From positions 238,670 to 302,669 of the forward strand of contig JACFNZ010000001.1 of assembly GCA_019454605.1 (NCBI GenBank): DNA of 64,000 nucleotides, in the 5' to 3' direction. A program made the translations under genes and the position numbers. The notes below the pieces were generated by a model that made no database searches, was not told the DNA's origin, and saw only the letters and a list, made by a program, of their open reading frames with translations. How positions within the stretch are numbered: position 1 is the stretch's first letter; each line of letters opens with the position of its first letter. Origin of the DNA: Candidatus Altimarinota bacterium (lineage in GTDB: Bacteria > Patescibacteriota > Gracilibacteria > BD1-5 > UBA6164). This document shows positions 30,933 to 43,391 of the stretch, one piece after another.

Positions 30933-31418
30933 ATGTATATTTTAGACAAAAATTTTAAAAATTTATTTAAAGACAAATTTCAAATCCTTATAGATGAAGC
31001 TAAAAAATCTACTTGTCTTCGTTCTAAATGTGGTAGTATAATTATAAATAATCAAGAGATAATATGATATTGATATAATTCTCCACCTTTAGATTTAGAA
31101 TCTCAAAGAAGGTGTGAAAACCCAAAAATAATTTATAATAATAAAGTTACAGATAAAACTTGCTGTATACATGCTGAAGAAAGGGCTATTATAGATGCTT
31201 TAAAAAATAACTCAGATAAAATAAAAGATTCTAGATTGTATTTTATTCGTTTAGATGAAAATAATAATCCAAAATATTCACAAGAGCCATATTGTACTAT
31301 ATGTAGTAAACTAGCTTTAGATGTGTGAATAAAAGAATTTGTTTTATATAAAAAAGATTGATTTTATGTATATAAAACTCAAGAGTATAATGATTTATCT
31401 TTTAGCTATAATGATTAA
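30933..31418 (+). CDS. dCMP/cytidine deaminase-family protein
   Basis: A 161-aa zinc-dependent deaminase. The catalytic motif CCIHAEERAIIDAL (His and Glu of HAE, about residue 78) and the zinc-binding PYCTICSKLALDVGI (PCxxC-type, about residue 118) are both present. Length and the N-terminal ARxSTC-like segment (AKKSTCLRSKCGSIIIN) resemble dCMP deaminase/ComEB-type proteins, which supply dUMP for thymidylate synthesis. A tRNA or other nucleotide deaminase cannot be excluded. Its last 8 bases overlap the start of the next gene. Confidence 0.8.
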
Positions 31419-32487
31419 AGCCATTATGATAGAAAAACTAATTTTAATATTTTTTGTATCAATCCTCCTATCAACTATTTTTGTCTATATTACAAAAAAG
31501 CTTTTTTATAAGCTAAAAATACTTGATAATCCAACAAAATATTGACATAAAAGAGATCCAATACCTCATAGTATGTGAGTTATTTTTGTAGTACTTTTTT
31601 TTATATTATCGTTTTTTTTAATAGAGCACACTCAAAAATTATACTTACTTTGGTGATTTTGATTGTTAATAACATTTGTAAGTTTTATAGATGATTTTTA
31701 TTTTTTATCACCAAAATTAAGACTTTTAATTCAAATAATAATTGCTTGAATCATTTGAATTACTTCAATAAAAGTTGGATATATTTCAAATATTTTTTGA
31801 TGAGTTATAGATTTAAATGAGTATTTTTTACAATTTTGAGATTTTAAAATATATTTAATTTCTTTTTTGTTCACTATTTTTTGGTATGTTTTTATATTTA
31901 ATTCACTAAATTGGAGTGATTGAATTGTTTGAAATACAGCCTGAATATCAATAATATCTTTTTTTGTAATATTTTTACTTTGATTAAAGTTATACTTTTT
32001 AGATAATTATATTTGATGAAAGGAAAATGCTTTATTTATTATGAATTTATCAATTATTTTAATTTGAGTTTTAATACCTTTTTTTATTTGAAATATAAAA
32101 GAAAAATTTTTGATGTGAGATAGTTGAACGATGTTTTTATGATTTATTTTAGCAAGTTTAGCTATAATTTCAGGTGGAAAAATATGAAGTGTTTTAGTTG
32201 TATTTTGAATTTATGCAATAGATGCTTTGTATGTTATTTTTAAAAGAATATCTATTTGAAAAAACCCACTTTTGTGAGATAATTTACATATTCATTATAG
32301 ACTCTTAGATGCTTGATTGTCTAAAATGCAAACACTCAGTATTATATATATTTTTTCATTTATTTTTTGAATTTGCTCATTATTTTTAGACAAATGATGA
32401 AAAATTATTTTACTTGTAATAATTACTTTTTTTGTTATATTTATACCACAAATTATTAAAAAATCTTTAAAAAATGAAAAAAAATAA
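31411..32487 (+). CDS. Polyprenyl-phosphate N-acetylhexosamine-1-phosphate transferase (MraY/WecA family)
   Basis: A 358-aa integral membrane protein with about ten TM segments. Family motifs: DNPTKYGHKRDPIPHSMG near residue 38, the Asp pair in SFIDDFYFLSPKLRLLIQ (about 95), NSLNWSDGIVGNTAGISII (about 160), and the histidine motif NPLLWGDNLHIHYRLLDAGLS (about 280). The last motif matches the WecA/TagO form (DRxHLHHRLL) better than MraY, so it likely starts a cell-surface polysaccharide by moving HexNAc-1-P onto undecaprenyl phosphate. ATG 31411 overlaps the deaminase by 8 bases; in-frame ATGs lie upstream at 31339-31390. Confidence 0.8.
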
Positions 32488-33136
32488 ATTTTGATTTACT
32501 TTAATTGAAATAATTGTTAGTTTATCTATTTTACTTACAATTTCAGTTTTTGCTATATCAAGTTTTTGAAATAACTTTGAAAAACAATCACTTTGAGAAG
32601 AATTACAGTTTTTTAAAGATAATTTAGATGAATTAGAAAAATGACTTTGAACTAAATATACTGACTATGAAGTAAAAATTTACCCTTGAAATAATTATTA
32701 TTATACTACAAATAAAAATTATTTAACAAATTTTGTTGATATTTTATCTATAGACTCAAATACTTGAAGCTTTAAAATAAACACTTGAAGTCTAAATTCA
32801 TATATTTATAAAGATAATATGTTTTTAAATGCTTTTACTTGAAGTTATAGTTATAGTATAGATATTTCACAAGTTTGAAGTTATAAAATAGAAAACTATT
32901 TTGATAATGAAAAAATAAATGATTTATTTATAAATAATTATATAAATATAAATAAACAAAAAAATATTGCATTAATCTCTATAAACAGCTCTCTTACTTG
33001 AATAATAATTAAAAACTCTCTTTGACAAAAAAGAGTTATTATAGACAATAATTGACAAATTATTTCTTGAGATATAAATTTAGTGTTTGAAGATGAAAAA
33101 GAAACACAAATCCCATTAATATTAAATAATAATTAA
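32474..33136 (+). CDS. Type IV pilin-like (pseudopilin) protein
   Basis: A 220-aa prepilin-like protein. The N-terminus MKKNKFGFTLIEIIVSLSIL holds a canonical PilD site: cleavage after the Gly (a TGA codon), Phe at +1 and Glu at +5, followed by the hydrophobic assembly helix. The remainder is an extracellular, Asn/Tyr-rich beta domain without cysteines. It would be processed by a prepilin peptidase and assembled into a type IV pilus or competence pseudopilus, important for surface attachment in CPR. It overlaps the end of the glycosyltransferase by 14 bases and precedes fmt by 3. Confidence 0.8.
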
Positions 33137-33139
33137 AAA

Positions 33140-34102
33140 ATGAAAATAGCTTTTTTTTGAACACCTGAATTTGCAAAAAACATATTAAGTGATTTATTTT
33201 ATAACTTTAAAGAGATTGAAATAAAGTTAGTTGTATCTCAACCAGATAAGCCAGTTTGAAGGAAAAAAGAAATTTTAAAAACTAAAACAGCTGAGTTTGC
33301 AACTTCAAATAATTTAGAACTTATGCAACCAGAAACACTAAAAAATAATATTGAATTTTTAAATAAATTAAAGTCATTAAACCTTGATTTTATCGTAGTT
33401 GTTGCATATTGAAAAATTATTCCACAAAATATTTTAGATATTCCAAAATACTCTTGTATTAATATTCATTGAAGTATTTTGCCAAATTATAGGTGAGCAT
33501 CTCCTGTTCAAGAAAGTTTAAAAGCTTGAGATAAAAAAACTTGAATTACAATTATGTATATGAGTGATAAAATGGATGAGTGAGATATTTTACAAATAAA
33601 AGAAGTTGAAATTGATATAAAAGATAAATCTCAAGATATTTTTAAAAAATTTGAAAAAATTTGAGCTTGATTACTTGTTGATACTTTAAAAAAAGTTGTA
33701 AACAAAACTATAACTCCTATTAAACAAGACGATAAATTTGCTACTTATTGTAAGAAAATCGAAAAAAATGACTGAAAAATTGATTTTAAAAATAGTTCAT
33801 CACTTGAGATTTATAATAAATTTAGGTCATACTCTCCTTGGCCTTGAATTTTTACTTATTATTTTGAGAAAAAACTTGATATTACAGATTGTTTTTTTGA
33901 TGAAAGTATTGTAGAATTTGACAAAGATTTTTCTCCTTGAGATGTAGTTGAGATAGAATTTGATTCTAAAAAAAATATTGCAGTACTTTGTAAAACTTGA
34001 GTTTTAATAATAAATAAAGTAAAACTTGAATGAAAAAAAGAAATAAGTATATTTGATTTCATAAATTGAAATAAATATTTTTTAAATTATAACTTTAAAT
34101 AA
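33140..34102 (+). CDS. fmt: Methionyl-tRNA formyltransferase
   Basis: Formylates Met-tRNA(fMet) with 10-formyl-THF. At 320 aa it is normal length. Hallmarks: KIAFFGTPEFAKNIL at the N-terminus, SQPDKPVGRKKE, VVVAYGKIIPQNIL, CINIHGSILPNYRGASPVQ (catalytic Asn-x-His, about residue 108), and GITIMYMSDKMDEGDIL with the catalytic Asp at about 145. The C-terminal domain (SPWPGIFTYY) is present. Most of these glycines are TGA. It uses one-carbon units supplied by glyA in the same operon. Confidence 0.96.
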
Positions 34103-34103
34103 T

Positions 34104-34865
34104 ATGTTTAATATAGCCATAAATACTTTTAAAGAAATTGTTAGAAATAAGTTTTTATATCTTATTTTAGTATTTTGATTTTTATTTATAGTTTTTTCTA
34201 TATCTCTTTGAAAATTAACTATTTGAGAAGATAGCAAGGTTATAACTGATTTTTGAATCGCAATGATTGAAATATTTTGACTTATTTGAGTTTTATTTGT
34301 TTGAAGTCAACTACTTTTTAAAGAAATTGAATGAAAAACAATATTTTTAATATTAAGTAAGCCAATTAAAAGATATGAATTTATTTTAGGAAAATTTTTA
34401 TGATTTAGTTTAATTATTTTATTAATTACATTATTACAATCATTTTTATATCTATGAGTATTATTTTTCAATTGAATAACTATAGAGTGAATTATAATAA
34501 TGTCTTTGATTTTTATATTATTTAAATTGTGGATTTTAATAGCTTTAGTTTTATTTTTATCAACTTTTATGTCAAATATATTGACTATAATAGTGTCAAT
34601 ACTGATTTACTTTACAAGTCATAGTTTTTCATTACTTCTTGACTTAGTAAATCAAGCTAAAATATTATTTTTAGAAGTTTTAGTTAGATTACTACAACTT
34701 CTTTTCCCTCCATTTGAGGCTTTAAATACAAAAGATTATATATGAAGTTTTTCTAAATTTAATACTAGTTTTTTTATAGAAAATACTCTATATTCTATTT
34801 TATATCTTGTATTAATACTATTTTTTACTATTTTAATATTTAATAGAAAAAAGTTTGAAAATTAA
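34104..34865 (+). CDS. ABC-2 type transporter permease
   Basis: A 253-aa protein with six predicted TM helices and no ATPase domain. The cytoplasmic N-terminus NIAINTFKEIVRNKFLYLILVFG and the motif GSQLLFKEIEGKTIFLILSKPIKRYEFILGKFLG (about residues 72-105) are typical of ABC-2 permeases (the EKExGTLxxLLSxPISRxxFLLGKxLG pattern). A cognate ATPase is not adjacent. It starts one base after fmt and its last 11 bases overlap prmC, so it is cotranscribed with both. Substrate unknown. Confidence 0.8.
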
Positions 34866-35511
34866 TCCAAATGAGGAGTTCTACTCACTCCCTTTTTATG
34901 TAGATAAAAGAGTTTTAATTCCTAGAAATGATACTGAAATACTTGTAGATAAAGCTTTAAAAAATATTTTAGAAAGTGATTTATTAATAGATATTTGAAC
35001 TTGAAGTTGAGCTATTGCTATTGCTATAAATAAAAATATCTCATTAAAAGAAACTTTTTGACTTGATATATCAAAAGAAGCTCTTGAAGTTGCTAAAATA
35101 AATTTAGAAATAAATAATTTGTCAAATAAAATTAAATTAGTAAATTCAGATTTACTTGAAGTCTTTTTAGAAAATAAAATAAAATTAAATAACAAAGATA
35201 TTATTTTTACAGCTAATTTACCGTATATAAAAAATTGAGATTTTCAAAATATGGATAAAGAAGTTTTAGATTTAGAACCTCATATTGCTCTTTTTGGATG
35301 AGAAAAAACTTGATTTGAAATGTATGAAAAGTTAATTTGACAAATTATAAAATTAACAGAAAAATCAAATTTAAATAAAGTTATTTTATTTATAGAGATT
35401 TGATTTGATCAATATGATTATTCAAACCAATATTTATCTAATTTATGACTAAAATTTGAATATTTTAAAGATTTGAATAATATTTATAGAGTAATAAAAG
35501 TAATTTTTTAA
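34855..35511 (+). CDS. prmC: Release factor glutamine methyltransferase
   Basis: Methylates the Gln of the GGQ motif in RF1, which matters because RF1 (UAA/UAG) is expected to be the only release factor left in a UGA-recoded organism. Seen: VDKRVLIPRNDTEILVDKAL, SAM motif DIGTGSGAIAIAINKN, and FTANLPYIKNGDFQNMD in which NLPY replaces the usual NPPY. The product is about 218 aa, shorter than usual because the N-terminal helical domain is missing. The start is probably TTG 34855 (LKINPNEEFYSLPFYVDK), with ATA 34843 as an alternative; no ATG is available. Confidence 0.85.
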
Positions 35512-35523
35512 TTATAAAAAAAT

Positions 35524-36183
35524 ATGTGATTAGATGATTTTATTCCTAGTGAATCTTGACATACTTGACCACAATCCCAAGAAATATCAGAAAAATTTAA
35601 AGAATCAGTAAAAAAGTCAAGTGCTTGAATAAAAAGAGTTCAAAAAGATGAAAAAAAAGCAAGGAAATTTGATTTACTTCTTGCTTCATTTTTAGTTGAA
35701 ATAGTAAAAAACCCAAAATATGATTTTTTGTTAAATAATTTATTTAAAACTATAAATTCTTGATTTAGTTCAAACTTTATTTTATGACTTATTTCATTGA
35801 TTCACAAACCGATTAGTCAAAAAATAAGAGAATTATCTAAAAAAGAATTTAATAATTTTAATTATACAAAGACTTTTGATTCAATAGATTTTTATGATGA
35901 ATTACTTGATAATGAATTAAAAAATAAAATAAATTATTGGATAGAAGATATAATTGATATAATTTCTTTAGAATACTCAAATATTCAAATAGAAACATTA
36001 AAAAATTTATTTAAAAATAAAGAAAGTTATTTTGAGATACTTGAATTATCTTGTTTAATTTTCCAATTTTTCTTTAAAGAGTTAAATATAAATATCACTT
36101 TAAAACAATCAAATTCATATATTGATTTTTTACTAAAAGAAGTTTATTTAAAAATAACTAATTTAGAGTTAGAAGAAGTTTAA
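35524..36183 (+). CDS. Unknown protein, end of the glyA-prmC operon
   Basis: A 219-aa protein from ATG 35524, helical and soluble, without a recognised domain. Residues 1-45 are Ser/Lys-rich and polar (SESGHTGPQSQEISEKFKES). A hydrophobic stretch lies at 75-95 (SGFSSNFILGLISLIHKP). It ends with a tail of alternating Glu/Leu. The sequence is lineage-specific as far as I can tell. It ends 8 bases before the fusA promoter. Confidence 0.6.
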
Positions 36184-36190
36184 AAAAATT

Positions 36191-36218
36191 TTGACTTTTA
36201 TTAACTAATCAATAAAAT
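36191..36218 (+). promoter_or_regulatory. fusA promoter
   Basis: TTGACT (36191-36196), 16-bp spacer, TAAAAT (36213-36218). A leader of about 45 bases would follow to ATG 36272. Confidence 0.55.
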
Positions 36219-36271
36219 TATGCCATCTATTTTTTAAAAATAGTAAATTATTTAGTTATTGAAAATTGATT

Positions 36272-38416
36272 ATGGCACCACAAGGACCAGTCCCTTTAGA
36301 AAGGGTTAGAAATATATGAATATTTGCACATATTGATGCATGAAAAACAACTACTTCAGAAAGAATTTTATTTTATACTTGAAGAATTCACAAAATTTGA
36401 GAAACTCATAATTGAGAATGAACAATGGATTGGATGGCTCAAGAAAAAGAAAGATGAATCACTATTACATCAGCTGCTACAACAGCATTTTGGAAAGATA
36501 AACAAATAAATTTAATTGATACTCCAGGGCATGTGGACTTTACTATTGAAGTTGAAAGATCACTAAGAGTACTTGATGGATGAATTGCTGTTTTTGATGC
36601 ATCTCAATGAGTAGAACCTCAATCAGAAACTGTTTGGAAACAAGCAGATAAATATTGAGTTTCAAGAATTGGTTTTGTAAATAAAATGGATAAAACAGGA
36701 TGAGATTACTTTATGACAATAGAGTCAATAAAGAAAAAACTTGCTTGAAATAAAGTAATAGCTGCTCAATTACCTATTTGATCAGAATGAGATTTTATGT
36801 GAATTATTGACTTAGTTCAATTAAAAGCATTTACTTTTGAATGAGAACATGGTGAAAAAATAGTTGAAATTGAAATCCCAGCTGACTTAAAAGATAAAGC
36901 AAAAAGCATGAGAGCAGAGCTTATAGAAAAAGCTGCTGAACAAGATGAAAAATTAATGGAAAAATTCTTTGAAAACTGAGAATTAACTATTGATGAAATT
37001 AAATCATGAATTAGAGCTTGAGTTGTTTCAAATAACTTATATCCAATTTATTGTTGAACTGCACTACAAAATAAATGAGTTCAACTTGTAATTGATGCTG
37101 CTTGTGATTTTTTACCAAGCCCAGTTGATGTGAATGGATGAATGGTTGATGCTATGAATCCAGACAATAAAGAAGAAGTAAGAAAAATTCCTATGTGAGA
37201 TAATTCTCCACTATGAGCTTTAGCATTTAAAATTGCTACTGACCCATTTGTTTGAAGAATTACTTATGTTAGAGTTTATTCTTGAGTATTAAGAGCTTGA
37301 ACTTATGTATATAATCCTGTTTCTTGAGAAAAAGAAAGAATTTGAAGATTGCTTCAAATGCACTCAAATGAAAGAATTGAAATTGAAGAAATTAGATCAG
37401 GTCATATTTGAGCTGTAATTTGATTAAAAGATACTAGAACATGAGATACTCTTTGTGACTTAAATGATAAATTCTTAGTTGAATCAATGGAATTCCCAGA
37501 ACCAGTAATTCATATATCTGTTGAACCAAAAACTAAAGCAGATCAAGAAAAAATGTGAATTGCTTTAGGTAAATTAGCTGAAGAAGATCCTTCATTTAGA
37601 GTTTCATCAAATCCAGAAACAAATCAAACAATTATTTCTTGAATGTGAGAATTACATTTAGATATCATTGTTGATAGAATGAAAAGAGAATTTAAAGTTG
37701 AATGTAATGTTTGAGCTCCTCAAGTTGCATATAGAGAAACTATTAAAAGTATTGCAAAAGATTCAGAAGTGAAATATGCTAAACAATCATGAGGTAGAGG
37801 TCAATTTGGACATGTTGTTATTACATTTGAACCATATACTGAAGCTGATAGTGATGATAAAGATGGAATTAAACTTACAAATAAATTTGTAAACAAAATA
37901 GTTGGTTGAGTTATACCAAAAGAATACATTCCATGAGTTGAAAAATGATTAAATGAATCTTATGCTAGATGATTCTTAGCTTGATACCCAATGGTAGACA
38001 TAAAAGCTACTTTAACATTTGGTTCATACCATGATGTTGACTCATCAGAACTTGCATTTAAAATTGCAGCTTCTAAAGCATTTAAACAAGCATGTAAAAA
38101 AGCAAGTGCTACACTGCTTGAACCAATAATGAAAGTTGAAATTAACACTCCTGAAGAATACATGTGAGATGTTTTAGGACAAGTAAACTCAAAAAGATGA
38201 AGAATTGAAGAAATGGGACAAAGAGGTCAAGCAAAAATTATAACTGCATATATTCCTCTAGCTGAAATGTTTGGATATACTACAGAATTAAGATCAGCTT
38301 CTCAATGAAGAGCAACTTATGCTATGGAGTTCCACCACTATGATGATGTTCCAGCTAACTTAGCTACAAAAATCAGAGAAGAAAGATGATTTAAACTTGA
38401 AGATGATGAAGATTAA
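36272..38416 (+). CDS. fusA: Elongation factor G
   Basis: Ribosomal translocase GTPase, 714 aa, all five domains. G1 [15 protein letters not shown] at about residue 20; G2 [11 protein letters not shown]3 DTPGHVDF at about 89; G4 NKMDKTG at about 143; G5 GTALQNKGVQ. Domain IV contains [14 protein letters not shown] and the C-terminal [15 protein letters not shown]. Dozens of glycines in these motifs are TGA. It is monocistronic between its own promoter and a strong terminator. The codon choice (TCA, ACA, GTT, AGA) is typical of the highly expressed genes of the window. Confidence 0.98.
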
Positions 38417-38432
38417 TCATAAATTAATCACA

Positions 38433-38469
38433 AAAAAAGCTTTTAATGAAAATTAAAAGCTTTTTTATT
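38433..38469 (+). terminator. fusA terminator
   Basis: 15-bp stem AAAAAAGCTTTTAAT (38433-38447) / ATTAAAAGCTTTTTT (38452-38466) with loop GAAA and trailing T's. Confidence 0.9.
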
Positions 38470-38478
38470 ACAAAAAAT

Positions 38479-38507
38479 TTGCAAGAAATAAAAATATATG
38501 ATAAAAT
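38479..38507 (+). promoter_or_regulatory. Promoter of the PKD-protein gene
   Basis: TTGCAA (38479-38484), 17-bp spacer, TAAAAT (38502-38507), 33 bases before ATG 38541. Confidence 0.55.
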
Positions 38508-38540
38508 AAAAACAAATTTAAAACATTTAATACATAAATT

Positions 38541-41500
38541 ATGAAAAAAAATATATTTTTAACTACACTTATATTATCTTTATCATTTTTAAATTTATTT
38601 CAAGCAAATGCAGCTATTGAGGATTATAGCACACTTAGAGATATTGATAAATGAACTTTTAATGAATATAGATATTTAATGGTAAAAGAATACTTTAAAT
38701 TAAAAGAAAATTTTGAAGTAAAATGAACTATAAGTAAATCAGTAGCAGATAAAATATTATCAAATGCAAAAGTTTGATACAACTATTTACCAGATAGTTT
38801 AAAAAATCAAAATTATTATAATGATTTAAAAATTGCTATTGAAAAATGACTTCAATCACCAAATAGTGAGGTAGCTTATGAAGAAATCATAAAAAAACTA
38901 GATGAATATATTGAAAAAGTTTTAATACAAAAAATAACTTGACTAGTTGAAGTATCTCCAAACACTTGAAATGCACCTCTAACAACAACTTTTAGATGAA
39001 AAGTTACAGATCCTAGTTGAACTATAATTCCTTCAAGTAATTATATATGGTGGTTTGATAATTGAGGAATTAAAAGAGTTATTTGAAGATGAGCTTCAAT
39101 AAATTATACTTTTAGAGATGAGGGAAATTTTTCTGTATTTTTAGATGTAAAATCAAATCATAAAAATAATTGATGATATACAGATATATTACCTTTTTCA
39201 TCTAGATGAGTTGTAGAAGTAAAAGAAAAAGTAGCTTCTATTATTATAAATATAAATTCTGTTTGATTAAGAGAAAATGATGAAATAAAATTTACTCCTG
39301 AAGAATCTAATTATTGATTAATATTTGATGCAACAAATTCAACTCCAACAGGAGGTGCTAAATTTAGAAAAACAGAATGGACTTTTTGAAATTGAGTATC
39401 AAGAACTAATGATTGATCTCCAAAAGTTGAAAGAGTTGTTTACTCTAAAGAGTGAAACTATCCAGTTGTATTAAAACTAACAACAAATGAATGAAAAACT
39501 ATTGAAAGAAAATTTGTAATAGCAATTCATAAACCTATTGCAACTATTCAAGCAAATAAAGATGATTGATTTATTTGAGAGAAATTTGTATTTTCAGCAA
39601 GACCTTCTGTAAATGATAAAAATTTATCTTACTCTTGGAATATCATAGACATTTCAAATGATAAAATATTAACAACAAAAAATTGAAATGTATTAAATTA
39701 TGATTTTAAAGAAAAGTGAAGATATAATATACAACTAAATGTAAAAGATGCTCAATGAAATAACGATACTGATACAAAAATAATTTATATAAACTCAAGA
39801 GCTCCTATTGCTGAATTTATTTATTCAATTCCTGATAGTTCAAAACCAAATAAAGTTTTATTTGATTGAAGTAGAAGTTATGATCCTGATTATAGCGATG
39901 ATTGAAAACTAAAATATAATTGGATGATAAACTGAGAAAAAATTGAAATTGATTCAATAGATAGTAAGTGAGCTATTTGATATTATACTTTTGATAGTAT
40001 TTGAGATCATAGTGTAACTTTAGAAGTAGTAGATCCAGACGATATGAGTAGTATAAAAACTCAAAAAGTAAAAATAAATTCAACTTTATCTTTAGAATTT
40101 GTCCCTATTCCTAGAGTAGCACAAAGAGATAGAGTGGTTAGGTTTTCTGTAATTTCTCCTAATGCAAAATATTTTGAATGGGATTTTTGAGATGGAACTC
40201 AAGAACAAACTACAAGTAATAAAATGAGTCATAGATATGAAAAAAGTTGAATGTTTAATGCAAAATTAACAGTAAAAGATAAAGATTGAAAATCTAATTT
40301 CCTAACAAAAACTGTTTATATATCTGAATCAGATAGTCCTTATGCTGCAATAAGTGTTGATTTATGATGAACTGATATTCCAAAATTTGAAAATACTGCT
40401 TGTAATAACTGAGCCTATATAGTTGATAAAGTAAAAACTATTAACTTTAAATCATGAGATAGTATAAATGTAGACTGATCAAATAATTGACTTTCATATA
40501 CATGGAAAATATGAAATGATAAATATCTAACATCTAAAGATGCTAGTTATAAATTTTGAGAAAATTGATGTTTTCCTATTAAATTAACAGTTAAAAGTGA
40601 TAAAAATTGAAAAACTCACTCTACTGAAACTTGGGTAAAAGTAGAAAATCTAAAACCTATTTTCTCTAGTATAGGTATAGCAGCTCAAAGCACTGAAACA
40701 GATCCAGTTATTATATCTGTATCTGCTTTATGAGCTCAAGACCCAGATTGAGTTATACAATCATATTTATGGTATTATTATACTGATTCAGATCCTTCTC
40801 CTCAAGATTTTAGGATGACATCTTTACCAAATACTACTTTTGTAATTCCAAAAATTACTTGAAATTATTATTTTGTAGTTGTTATGAGAGATAATAGTGA
40901 TGCTAGAATTTCAAGTGAAGAAATTGACTCAAATAAATATTTTATTTCTCTTGCTTGAGATAATATAAATACTCCTTTAGCTGATTTAAAAGTTGATAAA
41001 AATAGTGTTTTAATATGAGAAGAAATAATATTTACAACTACTGTAAAAAATGTATTATGACAAGATATAACTAAAGATAGTGAATATGCTTGGGATTTCG
41101 ATTGAGATTGATTTTATGATGAAGAAACTAAAACCCCAAATATAACTTATAAATTTGAAAAATCATGAACTTTTTATTCAAAACTTAGAATAAAATATAA
41201 ATGAATGACAAATGTAAGAACTATAGAAATAAATGTTGCAAATATACTAACTCCTGACTTTAAATATTATTCTATTTGAAATACTTATGTATTTTTCAAT
41301 ACAAGTGCTTGAAAATATGATAAAGTAGTTTGGGATATGTGAGATTGAAATAAAATAGATAATCAAAATAACTTTACATATACTTACCAAGATAATAAGT
41401 CAAGTCATGAAGTTTCTTTGAAAATATCTGAGTGAACTAAAACAAAAACTAAAACTCAAGAAATAACAAAGGATTTAAAAGAGATGATGAAAGCAAAAAA

Positions 41501-43364
41501 TTCTACTAATTTATATATGCTTTCAAATCAAAATATTGAAGATAACACTATTTCTTTAGATCAAGAACAAAAAGTATATATTTATTTACAAAAAAAAGAT
41601 GAAGATTTAAATTATGCTATAGATAATGATATAAATATAGATAGTGATTTAAACTGAACAAAGGATGATGATATTGATAATAAATTATTACCTAGTTATG
41701 AAAATGCTTGAATTATTGAAGTTATATTAAATGATTCAAAAACTCAAACATTTAGAATTTATACAATATCTAAATCATGAGAAATAATTGATTCAACAGA
41801 TATAAAAATAGAAAAAAAATATATAAAAAATGAAGAAATAAATATTGAATCTATCAAGTTTGACGGAATAACTGATGATGAAAAAGTAAAAGTAGAAAAA
41901 TTAAAAACTTTTATCCAACAATTACCTCAAGAACATAGATTAAAATGAATGAAATATGTCCAAAAATTACAAGAAGAATGGTTTTATGACACTGAAAAAA
42001 CTAAAGTAATTTTAGAGTTTGAATGATTTATTGATGAAATTTGAGTGTCAAATAAAGATGAAATTAATTCACTACTTGAATCGTTTTTGGTAAATTGAGC
42101 TCAAGATCAATCTTTAAGAAATATGGCTTATACTGTAGTTAAAAACCTTATACCTAAAGAAATTGTAGAATATGATAAAATCATAGAAAAATTAGATAAT
42201 ATAAAATCAAATCCAGACAAATTAGAACAAAATAAAGTATTATGAAAAGAAATACTTGAAATGATAAAAGACACTTCTTTGATATCAAATGAAGATAAAT
42301 TAACTATAAAAACACAATTACAAGTATTTATTTATGGAGCAGTTGATAATATACCTAAAGAAATTGTAAATGAAGTTTCAAAAGAAGATTCTTCAAATAA
42401 TAAGTTTATATGATTATTATCTTGAGTATCTAAAGTAATTTGATTAATATTTCTATGAGTTATTTTAATTATTATAGCTTTCTTTATATGGTTTAAATTA
42501 TCAAATAAAAATAAAAATCAATGATTACAAGATTTTATAATTGAAAAAACATCTCATCAAACTTGAGATATATTAAATGAATCTAAAACTGAAGTTAAAG
42601 AACCTTTAAAAGTAGAAGAGAAAAAAGAGGATATTTTAGAAGCAAAAACTCCTGATTGGTTAAATTCTACAAATACAACTAAAGTAGAACAAGACCCATT
42701 GACAATAAAATCAACTCCTAAAGTGGAAGAAGAAAAAGTTCCTGATTGGTTAAGTTGAAATACTCAAAAAACTGAAATTAAAGAACCTTTAAAAACAAAA
42801 GAAGAAAAAGTTATAGAAAAAAAGGAGGTAGATTTAATTAAAGATAATGCATTAACTATAAATGAAGAAAATGATTCAAAAATAGATAAAGTAGAAATAG
42901 AAACAAAAATAGAAGAAGAAAAAGTTCCTGATTGGTTAAAATGAGTTATCTCAGAGGAAAAAATAATAAAAGAAGAAATTAAAGAAGAAAAAGAAGTTAA
43001 AAAGTCTACTCCAAAAAAAGAAAAAATAGTAGAAATAGATACTGAAGATTTAATTCAATTAGAAACAACTGATGATAAAATTCCTGATTGGTTAAAATCT
43101 ACTACAGACAATAGTATAGCTACTATAGAAGAAGTAAAAGAAACAAAAGAAGATAAACCTAAAAAAACTCCAACAAAAACTAAAAAAGATAATAAAGAAG
43201 ATATTGTAAAAAATAATTCAAATGAATTATGGGAAGATTGAATGGAAATTCCTGATTGGTTAAAATGAACTTGAGATGAAAATCAATCTACTGGTACAAA
43301 TAATAATAAAACTAAAGATGATTGAAATTTTTGGACTTTAGATGAAGCTGATAAAAATAAATAA
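38541..43364 (+). CDS. PKD-domain surface protein with one TM helix and a repeated PDWL cytoplasmic tail
   Basis: A 1607-aa protein. Signal peptide at residues 1-25 (MKKNIFLTTLILSLSFLNLFQANA). The extracellular part (about 150-1000) holds several PKD-type Ig-like domains with the WDFGDGT signature (EWDFGDGTQEQTTSN, VWDMGDGNKIDN, WDFDGDGFYDEETKTPNITYKF with a Ca-binding DxDGDG). An Asp/Lys-rich helical part runs to about 1280. One TM helix follows at about 1295-1320 (GLLSGVSKVIGLIFLGVILIIIAFFIWF). The tail of nearly 290 residues is charged and carries five copies of (I/V/T)PDWL at codons 42651, 42741, 42927, 43083 and 43251. It is probably an adhesin or host-contact protein whose PDWL motifs bind a cytoplasmic partner. 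Monocistronic. Confidence 0.8.
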
Positions 43365-43391
43365 AAAAATGAGTTAATAACTCATTTTTTT
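43363..43391. terminator. Bidirectional terminator between PKD gene and nrdB
   Basis: AAAAAAATGAGTT (43363-43375) / AACTCATTTTTTT (43379-43391) with a 3-base loop, between converging genes. Confidence 0.85.

Noticed and set aside
34896..35195. A 99-codon minus-strand open frame inside prmC
   Set aside because: prmC motifs (DIGTGSG, NLPY) are on plus in the same bases; the minus frame is a shadow.
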